DNA from: Streptomyces sp. NBC_01306
GTDB lineage: Bacteria > Actinomycetota > Actinomycetes > Streptomycetales > Streptomycetaceae
DNA length: 64,000 nt
Direction of reading: 5' to 3'
NCBI RefSeq assembly: GCF_026340465.1
Contig: NZ_JAPEPC010000002.1
Span: 1-64,000, forward strand
In this document: piece by piece, positions 24,314-33,647 of the stretch
Numbering within the stretch: position 1 is the first letter of the stretch
Layout: each line of letters opens with the position of its first letter
Position numbers and translations under genes: made by a program
The notes under the pieces: generated by a model
The model's input: only the letters and a program-made list of their open reading frames with translations
Database searches by the model: none
Told to the model about the DNA's origin: nothing

Positions 24314-25491
24314 CCGGCCCCCTGGAAGGTGTCCTGGTGGCGGACTTCAGCCGCGTGCTGGCCGGACCGCTGTGCACGATGACCCTGGCCGATCTGGGCG
24401 CCACCGTGGTCAAGGTGGAACGGCCCGGTTCCGGCGACGACACCCGTTCCTGGGGCCCGCCGTGGTCGGCGACGTCCAGCACCTACTTCGAGAGCGTCAA
24501 CCGCTCCAAGCTCAGTGCCGCGCTCGACCTCTCGGACCCCGGCGACCTTGCCCTGGCACAGGAGCTGGCCCGGCGCGCCGACGTGCTGGTGGAGAACTTC
24601 CGTCCGGGAGCACTCGACCGCCTCGGTCTGGGCTACGAGCACGTCGCCGCGGCCAACCCAGGCGTCGTGTACTGCTCGGTGACCGGGTTCGGCAGCGGAG
24701 AGGGCTCCGACCTCCTCGGCTACGACTTCGTCGTGCAGGCTGTGGGCGGGCTGATGAGCATCACCGGTGAGGCCGACGGAGAGCCCACCAAGGCGGGTGT
24801 CGCCCTGGTGGACGTGCTCACCGGCAAGGACGCCGCCGTCGGCGTACTCGCCGCGCTGACGGAGCGCACCCGGACGGGTCGCGGTTGCCGGGTGGAGGTC
24901 AATCTCCTCTCCAGCCTGCTGGGGTCACTGGTCAACCAGGCGCAGAGCTGTCTGGAGACCGGCCGCTCTCCGGAGCGGATGGGAAACCGCCACCCTTCGA
25001 TCGCCCCGTACGAAACGCTGCGCTGCCGGGACGGGCTGCTCGCGGTGGCGTGCGGCAACGACGGGCAGTTCACCCGTCTCGCGGCGGCTCTGGGCCGGCC
25101 GGAGCTGGCGGACGACGCCCGTTTCGCCACCAACGCGGCCCGGGTCGGCCACCGGGCCGAGCTGGTCACGGCACTGGAGAAGCTGCTCGCTGCCGACGAA
25201 TCCGCCGTCTGGCAGCAACGCCTCACCGAGGCGGGAGTCCCCGCGGGGAAGGTCGGCACCGTGGCCGACGGCTTCGCACTCGCCGAGCGCCTGGGCCTCT
25301 CCCCCACGGTCACCCCGGCCGGCGGCACACCCGTACCGCGGCACGCCGCCACCTACTCCACCGGCCTGGTCCGGCCGCCGACACCACCCCCGGCACTCGG
25401 CGCCGACGATTCCGTGGTCCGGGCCTGGCTGTCCGAACCCGGCAGCCCGCCCCTCCACCGTCCCACGAACGAAAACGAGGTGACCTCATGA
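24310..25491 (+). CDS. Family III CoA-transferase (CaiB/BaiF)
   Basis: The 393-aa protein has the family III start GVLVADFSRVLAGPLCTMTLADLGATVVKVERPGSGDDTR, the catalytic Asp region (ALVDVLTGKDAAVGVLAALTERTRTGRG) near residue 175, and MGNRHPSIAPYETLRCRDG. The enzyme moves CoA between carboxylic acids. Paired with a glutaryl-CoA-dehydrogenase-like gene by ATGA overlap, it resembles the succinyl-CoA:glutarate CoA-transferase arrangement (gcdG-gcdH) of Pseudomonas, so the substrate may be glutarate or another short dicarboxylate. ATG at 24310 has GGAGG close upstream. Confidence 0.88.
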   Translation: MTGPLEGVLVADFSRVLAGPLCTMTLADLGATVVKVERPGSGDDTRSWGPPWSATSSTYFESVNRSKLSAALDLSDPGDLALAQELARRADVLVENFRPGALDRLGLGYEHVAAANPGVVYCSVTGFGSGEGSDLLGYDFVVQAVGGLMSITGEADGEPTKAGVALVDVLTGKDAAVGVLAALTERTRTGRGCRVEVNLLSSLLGSLVNQAQSCLETGRSPERMGNRHPSIAPYETLRCRDGLLAVACGNDGQFTRLAAALGRPELADDARFATNAARVGHRAELVTALEKLLAADESAVWQQRLTEAGVPAGKVGTVADGFALAERLGLSPTVTPAGGTPVPRHAATYSTGLVRPPTPPPALGADDSVVRAWLSEPGSPPLHRPTNENEVTS

Positions 25492-26681
25492 CTCGATCGA
25501 ACTCCCCGCGCACCAAGGCCGACCCGCTCGACCTGGCCGATATCGACGACCTGCTCAGTCCGGACGAGAAGGCCGTGCGCGCCGCCGTCCGACAGGTATG
25601 TGAGTCGTCGATCGACCCGTATGTCGCGGGGTGGTTCGAGGCGGGCGAGCTGCCCGCGATACGCGAACTCGCCAAGGAACTGGGCACCCTCGGTCTGCTC
25701 GGCATGCACCTCGACGGCTACGGCTGCGCGGGCATGAGCGCGGTCGACTACGGTCTCGCCTGCCTGGAGCTGGAGGCGAGCGACTCCGGAATCCGCTCGC
25801 TGGTCAGCGTGCAGGGATCGCTGGCGATGTACGCGATCCGGCGGTTCGGCAGCGAGGAGCACAAACAGCGGTGGCTGCCGCAGATGGCCTCCGGTGAGGC
25901 GATCGGCTGCTTCGGCCTCACCGAACCCGACCACGGCTCCGACCCCGGCAACATGCGCACGCGTGCCCGCCGCGACGGCGCCGACTGGGTGCTGGACGGC
26001 AGCAAGATGTGGATCACCAACGGCTCGGTCGCGGATGTCGCCGTGGTGTGGGCGCAGACCGGGGAAGGCGTACGCGGGTTCGTCGTGCCGACCGGCACGC
26101 CCGGCTTCTCCGCCCACACCATCAAGCACAAGATGTCGCTCCGCGCCTCGGTGACCAGTGAGCTGTCGCTGGACGGGGTCCGGTTGCCGGCGGCTGCCGC
26201 CTTCCCGGAGGTACGTGGTCTGCGCGGACCGCTGTCCTGCCTCAACGAGGCCCGCTACGGCATCATCTGGGGTGCCATGGGGGCAGCCCGCAGCGCCTTC
26301 CGGACGGCGTTGACCTATGCCGGGGAGCGTTCACAGTTCGGACGGCCGATCGGCGGCTTCCAGCTGACCCAGGCCAAGTTGGCCGATATGGCCGTGGAGC
26401 TCACCAACGGCACCCTGCTGGCCCTGCACCTGGGCCGCCGCAAGGACGGGGTGGGGCTGCGCCCGGAGCAGGTGAGCCTGGGCAAGCTCAACAACGTGAA
26501 CAAGGCCCTGGAGATCTGCCGTACGGCGCGGACCGTTCTCGGCGCCAACGGGATCTCCTTGGAGTTCCCGGTGATCCGGCACATGAACAACCTGGAGTCC
26601 GTGCTGACTTACGAAGGCACTCCGGAGATGCACACCCTGGTCATCGGTCAGGCCCTGACCGGTCAGGCCGCCTTCCGCTGA
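25488..26681 (+). CDS. Acyl-CoA dehydrogenase, glutaryl-CoA dehydrogenase-like
   Basis: The 397-aa flavoprotein oxidises an acyl-CoA. It has CFGLTEPDHGSDPGNMRTRA near residue 145 (FAD/substrate loop), WITNGSVADVAVVWA, ERSQFGRPIGGFQLTQAKLADM near residue 285, and the catalytic Glu in LTYEGTPEMH near residue 380. The NLESVLTYEGT context and the partner CoA-transferase point to glutaryl-CoA dehydrogenase, which also decarboxylates to crotonyl-CoA. The ATG overlaps the transferase stop. Lysine- or glutarate-derived carbon is the likely feed. Confidence 0.87.
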   Translation: MTRSNSPRTKADPLDLADIDDLLSPDEKAVRAAVRQVCESSIDPYVAGWFEAGELPAIRELAKELGTLGLLGMHLDGYGCAGMSAVDYGLACLELEASDSGIRSLVSVQGSLAMYAIRRFGSEEHKQRWLPQMASGEAIGCFGLTEPDHGSDPGNMRTRARRDGADWVLDGSKMWITNGSVADVAVVWAQTGEGVRGFVVPTGTPGFSAHTIKHKMSLRASVTSELSLDGVRLPAAAAFPEVRGLRGPLSCLNEARYGIIWGAMGAARSAFRTALTYAGERSQFGRPIGGFQLTQAKLADMAVELTNGTLLALHLGRRKDGVGLRPEQVSLGKLNNVNKALEICRTARTVLGANGISLEFPVIRHMNNLESVLTYEGTPEMHTLVIGQALTGQAAFR

Positions 26682-26788
26682 CGGCGCCACGGGACGCGCT
26701 CGCGGCGTAGCAGCGGGGCGGCGAGGTCGTCGGGCGGAAGGCCGACCACCCCGTCGCCCGGCCGTGGGCGCGAGGCATTCAGCAGACG

Positions 26789-28291
26789 TCAGGCGGACCG
26801 GGACGGTTCGGAAGCCTCCTGCTTCCCCGTACGGGCATGCTCGGTTCCGCCGGAAGCCGGGGGCCGCCCGGGCACCGACGGCGTCTCGATGCGCCAGGCG
26901 ATGCGCTCTCGGTCCTGGACCAGACAGCGGTAGACGAAGAGCACGACGGAGAGCAGCAGGATGCCGACGCCCACCAGGGTCTCCGTGGCGCCGCCGTAGC
27001 CGGCGAGGGACGGGTGGGTGACGCCGGTCGCGAGGATCAGCAGATTGAAGGCGAGCAGCAGCCAGGCGACCGGGACCCAGATCCGTCCACGGCGGATGGG
27101 GCGGGGCCAGTGGGGGCGGTCCCGGCGCAGCAGCAGGAAGGCCGCGACAGCCAGCGTGATCGCCACCAGGTAGCCGAAGTTGCTGGCCACCAGGATGGCC
27201 AGGGGCTCCCCGAGCAGCAGTACGACCAGGCTGTTGATGACCGCGTCCAGGGTGAGAGCCCTCCCGGGCACGCCCCAGCGGTTGAGGTGATCGAGTTGGC
27301 GGAGCGTCATTTTCTCGCGGGCCAGGCCGTACAGGGCGCGGCCGCCGTCCGCGGTGGTGGAGACCATCCCGAAGAACATCGAGACGATCAGTACCAGCAC
27401 CCCGAGCGTGGAAAAGCCGCCGAGCGCCCGTTCCAGAGCGACCGCGAAGGAGCCGACCGGGTCGGCGCGGAAGGCGTCCTCGCCGATGGAGCCGATCATG
27501 GACAGTGGCACGACGAAGAAGATTCCCAGGGCGACCAGTGAGGTCCAGCGCAGCGCCTTCGCGGTGTCGCGGACGGTGTCCTGGTACTCCGGTGCGAACG
27601 AGGCGCAGATCTCGGTGCCGTAGGTGGACCACGCGGTGACGTAGAACCAGACCGCGAGCGTCATCCAGTTGCCGCCGTGGTACCAGGTCAGGCGCTGGAC
27701 GTGCCAGGTGCCCGGGTGCAGCAGCGGCGCCGCGGCGACCACCACGAGCGCGGCGATGACGATCGCGGCAATGACCTTGCTCGTACCGGCGGCCAGTCTC
27801 GCGCCGAAGAAGTTGCACGCCCACCCGCTGGCGATGGCGGCCACGGCGACGAGTTCGGAAACTCCCAGGGGGTGGCCGAGTACATGGGTCGTGCCGGAGT
27901 GCGGGAACCACTGGGTCCGCACCAGGGCGCCGATCGCCGCCGCGTTCACCGCGATGCTGAACGACCAGCCGATCCAGTAGCCGAACGAGGCGACCGCTCC
28001 GAGCGGAGCGAAGTACCGTTTCCATCCCTCGATGGCGTAGCGGCTGACGCCACCCGACATTCCGGGGAACATCGCGGCGGTCTCCGCGAACAGCATGTTC
28101 TGCAGCAGGCCGACGACCGCGCCGCCGACCCAGAGCGCGATGGCGGTCCAGCCGCCGACCGCACCGATTCCGTAACCGACCGTCAGCAGCAGGCCGTTGG
28201 GGACGACCAGTGCGATGGCGAAGCCGTCGCGCCAGGTGAGCGTCTTGCGCAGCTCTGTGGCGTCGTTCTGATCCTGGTGCACGCCGATCAC
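26789..28291 (-). CDS. APC-superfamily amino acid permease
   Basis: The 500-aa membrane protein has about 12 to 14 hydrophobic segments and the APC pattern. An N-terminal AIALVVPNGLLLTVGYGIGAVGGW helix is followed by ETAAMFPGMSGGVSRYAIEGWKRYF near residue 70 and ADGGRALYGLAREKM near residue 315. The hydrophilic C-terminal tail is about 45 residues. It diverges from a TetR gene across nested inverted repeats and is convergent with the CoA-transferase/dehydrogenase pair. The likely substrate is an amino acid or N-methylated derivative degraded by the downstream flavin oxidoreductase. The start is a GTG (28291, or a GTG 9 nt inside). Confidence 0.87.
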   Translation of the reverse strand: MIGVHQDQNDATELRKTLTWRDGFAIALVVPNGLLLTVGYGIGAVGGWTAIALWVGGAVVGLLQNMLFAETAAMFPGMSGGVSRYAIEGWKRYFAPLGAVASFGYWIGWSFSIAVNAAAIGALVRTQWFPHSGTTHVLGHPLGVSELVAVAAIASGWACNFFGARLAAGTSKVIAAIVIAALVVVAAAPLLHPGTWHVQRLTWYHGGNWMTLAVWFYVTAWSTYGTEICASFAPEYQDTVRDTAKALRWTSLVALGIFFVVPLSMIGSIGEDAFRADPVGSFAVALERALGGFSTLGVLVLIVSMFFGMVSTTADGGRALYGLAREKMTLRQLDHLNRWGVPGRALTLDAVINSLVVLLLGEPLAILVASNFGYLVAITLAVAAFLLLRRDRPHWPRPIRRGRIWVPVAWLLLAFNLLILATGVTHPSLAGYGGATETLVGVGILLLSVVLFVYRCLVQDRERIAWRIETPSVPGRPPASGGTEHARTGKQEASEPSRSA

Positions 28292-28311
28292 CCGTTCCTA
28301 GGGAGCACATC

Positions 28312-28346
28312 ATTGTGTCGCCCGTCACAATAATGCTTTATTATTG
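28312..28346. promoter_or_regulatory. Inverted repeats between permease and TetR
   Basis: ATTGTG/CACAAT at 28312-28331 overlaps CAATAAT/ATTATTG at 28328-28346. The AT-rich stretch stands out in GC-rich DNA and probably carries both divergent promoters and the TetR operator. Confidence 0.6.
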
Positions 28347-28389
28347 GCTGGGAAGAGCCCGGAGGGACTTCCGATCAGCGGGGAGCGGC

Positions 28390-28968
28390 ATGGACGCACA
28401 ACGGGAACGCATTCTGCAGGCGGCGGCGGAGGTACTGGCCGAACGCGGCTTCGACGCGGGCCGGTTGCGGGACGTCGCCACCACGGCCGGACTGTCCATC
28501 GGCTCCCTTCAGCACTATTTCGAGACGCGCGACGCCCTGTTCCTCGAAGCCTTCGCCTGGTCCATCGACGATCTGATCGAGCGCTGGAGGAGGGTCGCCG
28601 TCGAGGCCGGCAGCGCGTGGCGCCGCTTCGAGCTGCTGGTCCAGGCGCTCACCTCGGACCCGGACCTCACCCGGCGCTGTGCGACCTGGACCGAGTTCTG
28701 CGCCAGCGCCTCCCGGCGGGAGGAACTCCGGGACGGGGTGCGCCGGGTGCACGCCGAGTGGCAGACGCTGATGTCCGAGATCGTCCACACGGGCCTGCGC
28801 AGCGAGGAGTTCACCCCGGTGCTGCCGGTGGACCTCGCGATCGGGTCACTGGTGGTGATGGTCGACGGCTGCGAATTGGCCGTCGCGTCCGGGGGCGGGC
28901 TCACCGCAGAACGCTACGCCGAGCTGCTGCTCGGTACCGCGCGCGCCGTACTCGGCGTACGCGCCTAG
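28390..28968 (+). CDS. TetR-family regulator
   Basis: The 192-aa protein has a helix-turn-helix (ILQAAAEVLAERGFDAGRLRDVATTAGLSIGSLQHYFETRDALF) at residues 8-51 and a C-terminal helical domain in the BetI-like style. ATG at 28390 follows GGGGAG. It lies between a divergent permease and a downstream flavin oxidoreductase 18 nt away, so it likely controls both. Confidence 0.88.
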   Translation: MDAQRERILQAAAEVLAERGFDAGRLRDVATTAGLSIGSLQHYFETRDALFLEAFAWSIDDLIERWRRVAVEAGSAWRRFELLVQALTSDPDLTRRCATWTEFCASASRREELRDGVRRVHAEWQTLMSEIVHTGLRSEEFTPVLPVDLAIGSLVVMVDGCELAVASGGGLTAERYAELLLGTARAVLGVRA

Positions 28969-28986
28969 GTCTCAGGGAGGACGTCC

Positions 28987-30951
28987 ATGGCAGTGCAGTT
29001 CCCCCATCTGTTCAGCCCGCTGCGCATCGGCCCGGTGACGGTGCGCAATCGAATCCTGTCCTCGGGGCACGACACCGTACTGGTCCGGGACGGCGCGGTC
29101 ACCGAGGACCTGATCGCCTACCACGAGGCGCGCGCCGCAGGCGGAACGGGCCTGATCGTGCTCCAGGTCTCCGGGGTGCACGAGTCGGCCCGCTACACCA
29201 CCCACGTACTGATGGCCACGGAGGACGACTGCGTCCCTGCCTATGCCCGTCTCGCCCGGGCGGTGCACCAGCACGGGGCGAAGGTCTTCGGGCAGCTGTT
29301 CCACCCCGGCCGGGAGATCCTGGAGTCCAAGGACGGCAGCGCACCGGTCGCCTGGGCACCGTCCGCCACCCCGAGCGAGCGCTTCCATGTCATGCCGCGT
29401 GCCATGACCGGGGCCGAGATCGAGGAGGTACTGGACGGGTACGGTCAGGCGGCCCGCCGGCTGCGCGAGGCCGGGCTGGACGGTGTCGAGGTCGTCGCCA
29501 GCCACGGGTACCTGCCGGCGCAGTTCCTCAACCCCGAGGTCAACGTACGCAGCGACGGCTGGGGTGGCGACGACCAGGGCCGGCTGCGGTTCCTGCGTGA
29601 GTCGCTGCGCAGGGTACGGAAACAGGCCGGGCCCGGTTTCGTGGTCGGTCTGCGCATCTCCGGCGACGAGTTGAGCCACGACGGCCTCGGCGCCGAACTG
29701 GTCCTCGCGGCCGTCGCCGAACTCGACGCCGAAGGTCTGCTCGACTACGTATCGGTCTGCGCAGGCAGCTCGGCCAGCCTGTCCGGTGCGCAGCACATCG
29801 CCCCGCCCATGTTCCACGAGGCCGGCTACACGGCGCCGCTCGCGGCCAGGGTACGTGCCGTGGTCGGAGTTCCCGTCATGGTGGCCGGGCGGATCAACCA
29901 GCCCCAGGAGGCCGAGCAGATCATCGCGGGCGGGCAGGCCGACGCCTGCGCGATGACCAGGGCGCTGATCTGCGACCCGGAGCTGCCGGTCAAGGCAGCC
30001 GAGGACCGCACCGAGGAGATCCGCGCCTGCATCGGTTGCAACCAGGCCTGTATCGGGCATTTCCAGCTCGGGTACCCGATCTCGTGCATCCAGCACCCGG
30101 AGACCGGGCGCGAACGCCGCTTCGGAGTGCTGCCGACCATCACCCGACGGAAGAAGGTGCTGGTCGTGGGCGGCGGACCGGCCGGTCTCAAAGCGGCGGC
30201 GGTGGCCGCGGCGCGCGGCCACGAGGTGGAGCTGCACGAAGCGGGCCGGCGCGTCGGTGGCCAGGTGCTGCTCGCCGAACAGCTGCCAGGGCGGGCCGAG
30301 TTCGGTGGGGCGATCACCAACCTGGAGGGCGAGGCACGGCGTTCGGGAGTCCGCATCCTGGTGGGGTCGCGGGTGGATGCCGGGACCGTGGCCTCCGTGG
30401 CTCCGGACGCGGTGGTACTCGCGACGGGCGCACGCCCGCGCACGGCGAAGCTGGAGCTGATCGACGACCCGGTGGTACTGGACGCGTGGGAGGTGATCCG
30501 GGGCGGTGAGGTGCCGCGCGGGCGGATCGTGGTCGCGGACTGGCGCGGCGACTGGATCGGCATCGGGGTCGCACTCCGGCTCGCCGGCCAGGGCCGGAAG
30601 GTGACGCTCTGCGTGACGGGCTTCGCGGCGGGCGAGCACCTGCAGCAGTACGTCCGCTCCGCCATGCTGGGGCAGGCGGCGCGGGCGCGCATCGACATCG
30701 TGCCCAACGTGCGGCTGTACGGCGCGGATTCCGACACCGTCTACCTCCAGCACACTCTGACGGAGGAGCCTGTGCTGCTCGATGGCGTCGCGGCCGTGGT
30801 GCTCGCCCAGGGCCATGTGCCGGTCAACGAGGTCGATCCCGTGGCCGTCGGGATCGCGCCCGGACAGGTCTTCACCATCGGCGACTGTGTCACTCCGCGC
30901 ACCGTCGAGGAAGCGGTGCTGGAGGGCCTCACCGTGGCAGCCGAGTTGTGA
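28987..30951 (+). CDS. Iron-sulfur flavin oxidoreductase, trimethylamine dehydrogenase/dienoyl-CoA reductase family
   Basis: The 654-aa protein has an N-terminal FMN TIM barrel (FSPLRIGPVTVRNRILSS, then EVVASHGYLPAQFLNPEVN) and a four-Cys cluster motif CIGCNQACIGH...ISCIQHP near residues 345-365. A C-terminal FAD/NAD(P) domain follows, with VLVVGGGPAGLKAAAVAAARG near residue 390. This three-part layout is shared by trimethylamine dehydrogenase, 2,4-dienoyl-CoA reductase and N-methylproline (stachydrine) demethylases. A demethylating role on an N-methyl amino acid imported by the neighbouring permease is plausible; a dienoyl-CoA role near the acyl-CoA dehydrogenase is the alternative. Confidence 0.87.
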   Translation: MAVQFPHLFSPLRIGPVTVRNRILSSGHDTVLVRDGAVTEDLIAYHEARAAGGTGLIVLQVSGVHESARYTTHVLMATEDDCVPAYARLARAVHQHGAKVFGQLFHPGREILESKDGSAPVAWAPSATPSERFHVMPRAMTGAEIEEVLDGYGQAARRLREAGLDGVEVVASHGYLPAQFLNPEVNVRSDGWGGDDQGRLRFLRESLRRVRKQAGPGFVVGLRISGDELSHDGLGAELVLAAVAELDAEGLLDYVSVCAGSSASLSGAQHIAPPMFHEAGYTAPLAARVRAVVGVPVMVAGRINQPQEAEQIIAGGQADACAMTRALICDPELPVKAAEDRTEEIRACIGCNQACIGHFQLGYPISCIQHPETGRERRFGVLPTITRRKKVLVVGGGPAGLKAAAVAAARGHEVELHEAGRRVGGQVLLAEQLPGRAEFGGAITNLEGEARRSGVRILVGSRVDAGTVASVAPDAVVLATGARPRTAKLELIDDPVVLDAWEVIRGGEVPRGRIVVADWRGDWIGIGVALRLAGQGRKVTLCVTGFAAGEHLQQYVRSAMLGQAARARIDIVPNVRLYGADSDTVYLQHTLTEEPVLLDGVAAVVLAQGHVPVNEVDPVAVGIAPGQVFTIGDCVTPRTVEEAVLEGLTVAAEL

Positions 30952-30960
30952 CCCGGACTG

Positions 30961-31200
30961 TCACAGGCGGCAAGTAACCTCAGGATCATTCGTGCCCGAG
31001 GGGCACAGCGTGCGCGGCGGTCCGGCGTCGAGCGGGGCGGCGTACGCCTCCGGTACACCGTCGCGGGACGAGGTCCAGGCGAGCAGGGCGGCGTCCGGCG
31101 AGATGCAGAGGTGGCCGACTCGGGCCCGGTCGTCGGTCGGGCGCCGGGCTCGGACACCGGCTGCCGGGATGCTCCATACCTCGCTGTCGGCGTGAAGACC
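30961..31200 (-). pseudogene. Remnant of a tricorn-like protease beta-propeller
   Basis: The frame reads DSEVWSIPAAG...RARVGHLCISPDAALLAWTSSRDGVPEAYAAPLDAGPPR, the pattern of the first propeller blade of Streptomyces tricorn-type proteases (DDLW-APL...RVGHPRFSPDG-IAFTS...APVDGGPAR). Only about 80 residues survive and no protease domain follows. It sits between the flavin oxidoreductase and an MFS gene and is probably a decayed gene start. Confidence 0.5.
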
Positions 31201-31269
31201 AAAGGGTGAAGCCGATCCCGCCCGGCGTTGGGACAATCGGACGCACTGCGCGGGACGCCAAGGGAGCAC

Positions 31270-32547
31270 TCACCGGCGATCGGGCTGAACGGGCGGAACA
31301 GGCGGAACGGGGTGAACCGGCGGGGCGGGCTCGGCAGGTTGGGCGGGCCTGCCGGGCAGAGGTTCGTCAACGTCGATCCCTCCCGAGTGTTGCGCCGTCA
31401 TGGACAGTGCAGGCAGGGCCGGTTCGGGCAGGGTTCGCAGGAGCAGCCAACTCACCACCGGAAGCACCACCAGCGGAGCCAGCGCCGTACGAAGGGATGT
31501 CGCGTCGGCGACAGCACCGATGAGCGGACTGGCGAGACCACCGATGCTCACGGTCAGGCCAAGAGTGATCCCGCTGGCCGTGCCGACCCGGGAGGGCAAG
31601 TAGTCCTGACCGAGGGTTACCTGGAGCGAGAACGGTACGTAGAGGCCGGCGGAAGCCAGCGCCACGAACAGGTAGAGCACCGGACCCGGGACGGTCACGA
31701 TCCCGGCCACGGCGACCGCCGTCGCGAGATACGACCAGCGCGCCACGGTCACCCGGTCCCACCGGGTGGCCAGCTTGCCGCCCAGCACGGAACCCACCGC
31801 ACCGCCCAGGTAGAGCACGAACAGTGCGGCGGTGCCCGCCGGCGTACTGCCTCCCATGCGCTGCCTGGCATAGAGCGAGATGAAGGTGCTCAGTCCGATG
31901 AAGACGATGGAACGGCAGACCACCACGAGTGAGAGCTTGACGAACGAAGTACGGTCATCACGCCCCGCCTTCGCCGCCGCACCGGCACGCCCCGCCCCGT
32001 TCCTCTCCAGCGCCCGCAATGCCGGCAGACAGAGCACACTGCCGACCACGGCCGGAATCACGAGCAGCGGCGAGAGCCGCAGGCCACCGGTCACCACGAC
32101 GGCCGACACCATGAGCGGCGCCGCCGCAAACCCGAGGTTGCCGCCGAGAGAGAACCACGCCATACCGCTGTGGCTGCCGCCGCCGGCCAGCCGCGCGACC
32201 CGAGCCGACTCGGGGTGATAGGCCGCCACTCCGAGCCCGGACAGCGCGACGAACACCAACGTCAGCTTGTACGAGCCACTCACACCGCTGAGTGCGATCC
32301 CCACGCCGCCGAGCAAGGTGCTCACCGGCAGCAGCCACGGCATCGCCCACTTGTCGGTCAGCAGACCGAACACGGGCTGGGCCACCGATGACAGCAGTGA
32401 CGCGGCGAGGACAATCCCGGACACGGCGGCATAGCTGTAGGCACGTTCGGCAACGAAGAACGGCACAAGCGCGGCCACCGCACCCTGGTACACATCCACG
32501 CAGGCGTGACCGACAGACAGCAGAGGGATCAACTTATTCCTGGACAC
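31270..32547 (-). CDS. MFS transporter, fosmidomycin-resistance-like
   Basis: The 425-aa membrane protein has about 12 hydrophobic segments. It begins VSRNKLIPLLSVGHACVDVYQGAVAALVPFFV, which matches the N-terminus of the Fsr (fosmidomycin resistance) MFS group, and contains GLGVAAYHPESARVARLAGG near residue 115, another Fsr hallmark. The C-terminal tail is repetitive Pro/Val/Gln. The GTG at 32547 is chosen from homology; no strong ribosome site is seen. It likely exports a toxic small molecule. Confidence 0.82.
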   Translation of the reverse strand: MSRNKLIPLLSVGHACVDVYQGAVAALVPFFVAERAYSYAAVSGIVLAASLLSSVAQPVFGLLTDKWAMPWLLPVSTLLGGVGIALSGVSGSYKLTLVFVALSGLGVAAYHPESARVARLAGGGSHSGMAWFSLGGNLGFAAAPLMVSAVVVTGGLRLSPLLVIPAVVGSVLCLPALRALERNGAGRAGAAAKAGRDDRTSFVKLSLVVVCRSIVFIGLSTFISLYARQRMGGSTPAGTAALFVLYLGGAVGSVLGGKLATRWDRVTVARWSYLATAVAVAGIVTVPGPVLYLFVALASAGLYVPFSLQVTLGQDYLPSRVGTASGITLGLTVSIGGLASPLIGAVADATSLRTALAPLVVLPVVSWLLLRTLPEPALPALSMTAQHSGGIDVDEPLPGRPAQPAEPAPPVHPVPPVPPVQPDRR

Positions 32548-32837
32548 ACATCCATGCTCGGCATCCCGGGGCTGTCGCACTTCCAATATTCTGCCAACCA
32601 GTGCCGGAAAACCGCCACGCATCGGAGACGGCGTTCTGGAGGCGGCCGGCACATCCCTCCTGACGCGAGGGGAGCTCGGGGTCGCGCGCTTACCCGGGAG
32701 GTAATTGCCGAGCGCTCACGACGCCGCCGAGAATGGCGTTGTCCGCACCACCGCGATGCGGACCCCGTAGATACAGCTACAGAAGCCCGAAAAGACCCGG
32801 CGGAACACCGTAGTTGAGCAGTGGAGAGGAAACGCAC

Positions 32838-33278
32838 GTGCCCACAACAACCACGCCCATGACCACCCGCACCCTGGTGGAGGAGCTGCTGCGCCGGATC
32901 GGTGAGGGCGACCCCGAGCGGATCGCCGAGCTGTACGCCGAGAAGGGCGACTGGAAGCTGGACTGGCCGGAGGCCGAGCACGGGCGCTCGGCCACACCGT
33001 GGATCCGCCACCGGTCCACCCGGGCCGATGCCGCCGCGCACTACCGCGAGTTGGCGGAGCACCATGTTCCCGGGCTCGCGGCCACCGAGATCGAGCGCAT
33101 CCTCATCGACGGCAGCGACGCGGTCGTGCTCGGCGAGATCCGCCAGACCGCCCTGCCCACCGGACGCGCCTACCGGGCCCGGTTCGCACTGCACCTCACG
33201 GTCGAGGGCGGCCTCGTCACCCGGCACCACGTCTACGAGGACAGTCTCGCCGTCACCCAGGCGTTCGAGACCTCGTGA
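32838..33278 (+). CDS. SnoaL/NTF2-like small protein
   Basis: The 146-aa protein has the pattern of ketosteroid-isomerase-like SnoaL folds: an N-terminal helix TRTLVEELLRRIGEGDPERIAELYAEKGDWKLDW, a beta sheet with IERILIDGSDAVVLGEIRQT, and a closing AYRARFALHLTVEGGLVTRHHVYEDS. Such proteins range from isomerases to binding proteins, and no catalytic pair is certain here. The GTG at 32838 follows GGAGAGGAA. It stands alone between two MFS genes. Confidence 0.75.
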   Translation: MPTTTTPMTTRTLVEELLRRIGEGDPERIAELYAEKGDWKLDWPEAEHGRSATPWIRHRSTRADAAAHYRELAEHHVPGLAATEIERILIDGSDAVVLGEIRQTALPTGRAYRARFALHLTVEGGLVTRHHVYEDSLAVTQAFETS

Positions 33279-33471
33279 TGCGCGACCGCCGGAATCCCCT
33301 TGGTGACACGCCAGTCCCGTGCCAGGATCTGGCGTATGTCAGTTCGATACCCGCGCCCCCCGCCGAACCGTCACCGCACCACGGGATGAGACGACTTCCG
33401 GGCCGAGCCGAAGGCGTGTACGTACCTGCTCGACGCCCCCGGCAGGTGGACGGACCAGGCTGGACGGCCGG

Positions 33472-33630
33472 GGCGATGTGGATATCGACGCACTCGGACC
33501 GCTGAACGTGCCGATCATCGCCGATGTCGAATGCGGTCATGTCCCGCCGTATATGCCGATCGTCAATGGCGCACGCGGCAGGGTCGTGCACACGTCGGAC
33601 CGCAGCGAACTCACTCAGACACTGGACTGA
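33472..33630 (+). pseudogene. C-terminal remnant of an S66 LD-carboxypeptidase
   Basis: The frame ends GPLNVPIIADVECGHVPPYMPIVNGARGRV...SELTQTLD. This is the characteristic end of S66 serine peptidases (LD-carboxypeptidase/MccF), including the His in the xGHVPPQxP motif. The upstream part, with the nucleophile Ser, is missing. It is a leftover in the 370-nt gap between the SnoaL gene and an MFS gene. Confidence 0.6.
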
Positions 33631-33647
33631 TGTTCGCACGTCCACCA

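Noticed and set aside
26331..28328. 665-codon minus-strand frame
   Set aside because: It covers the permease in another frame and its start runs over the acyl-CoA dehydrogenase; the composition is Arg/Gly/Pro-rich shadow.
28972..30816. 614-codon frame antisense to the flavin oxidoreductase
   Set aside because: No family motifs; it is a typical high-GC antisense shadow.
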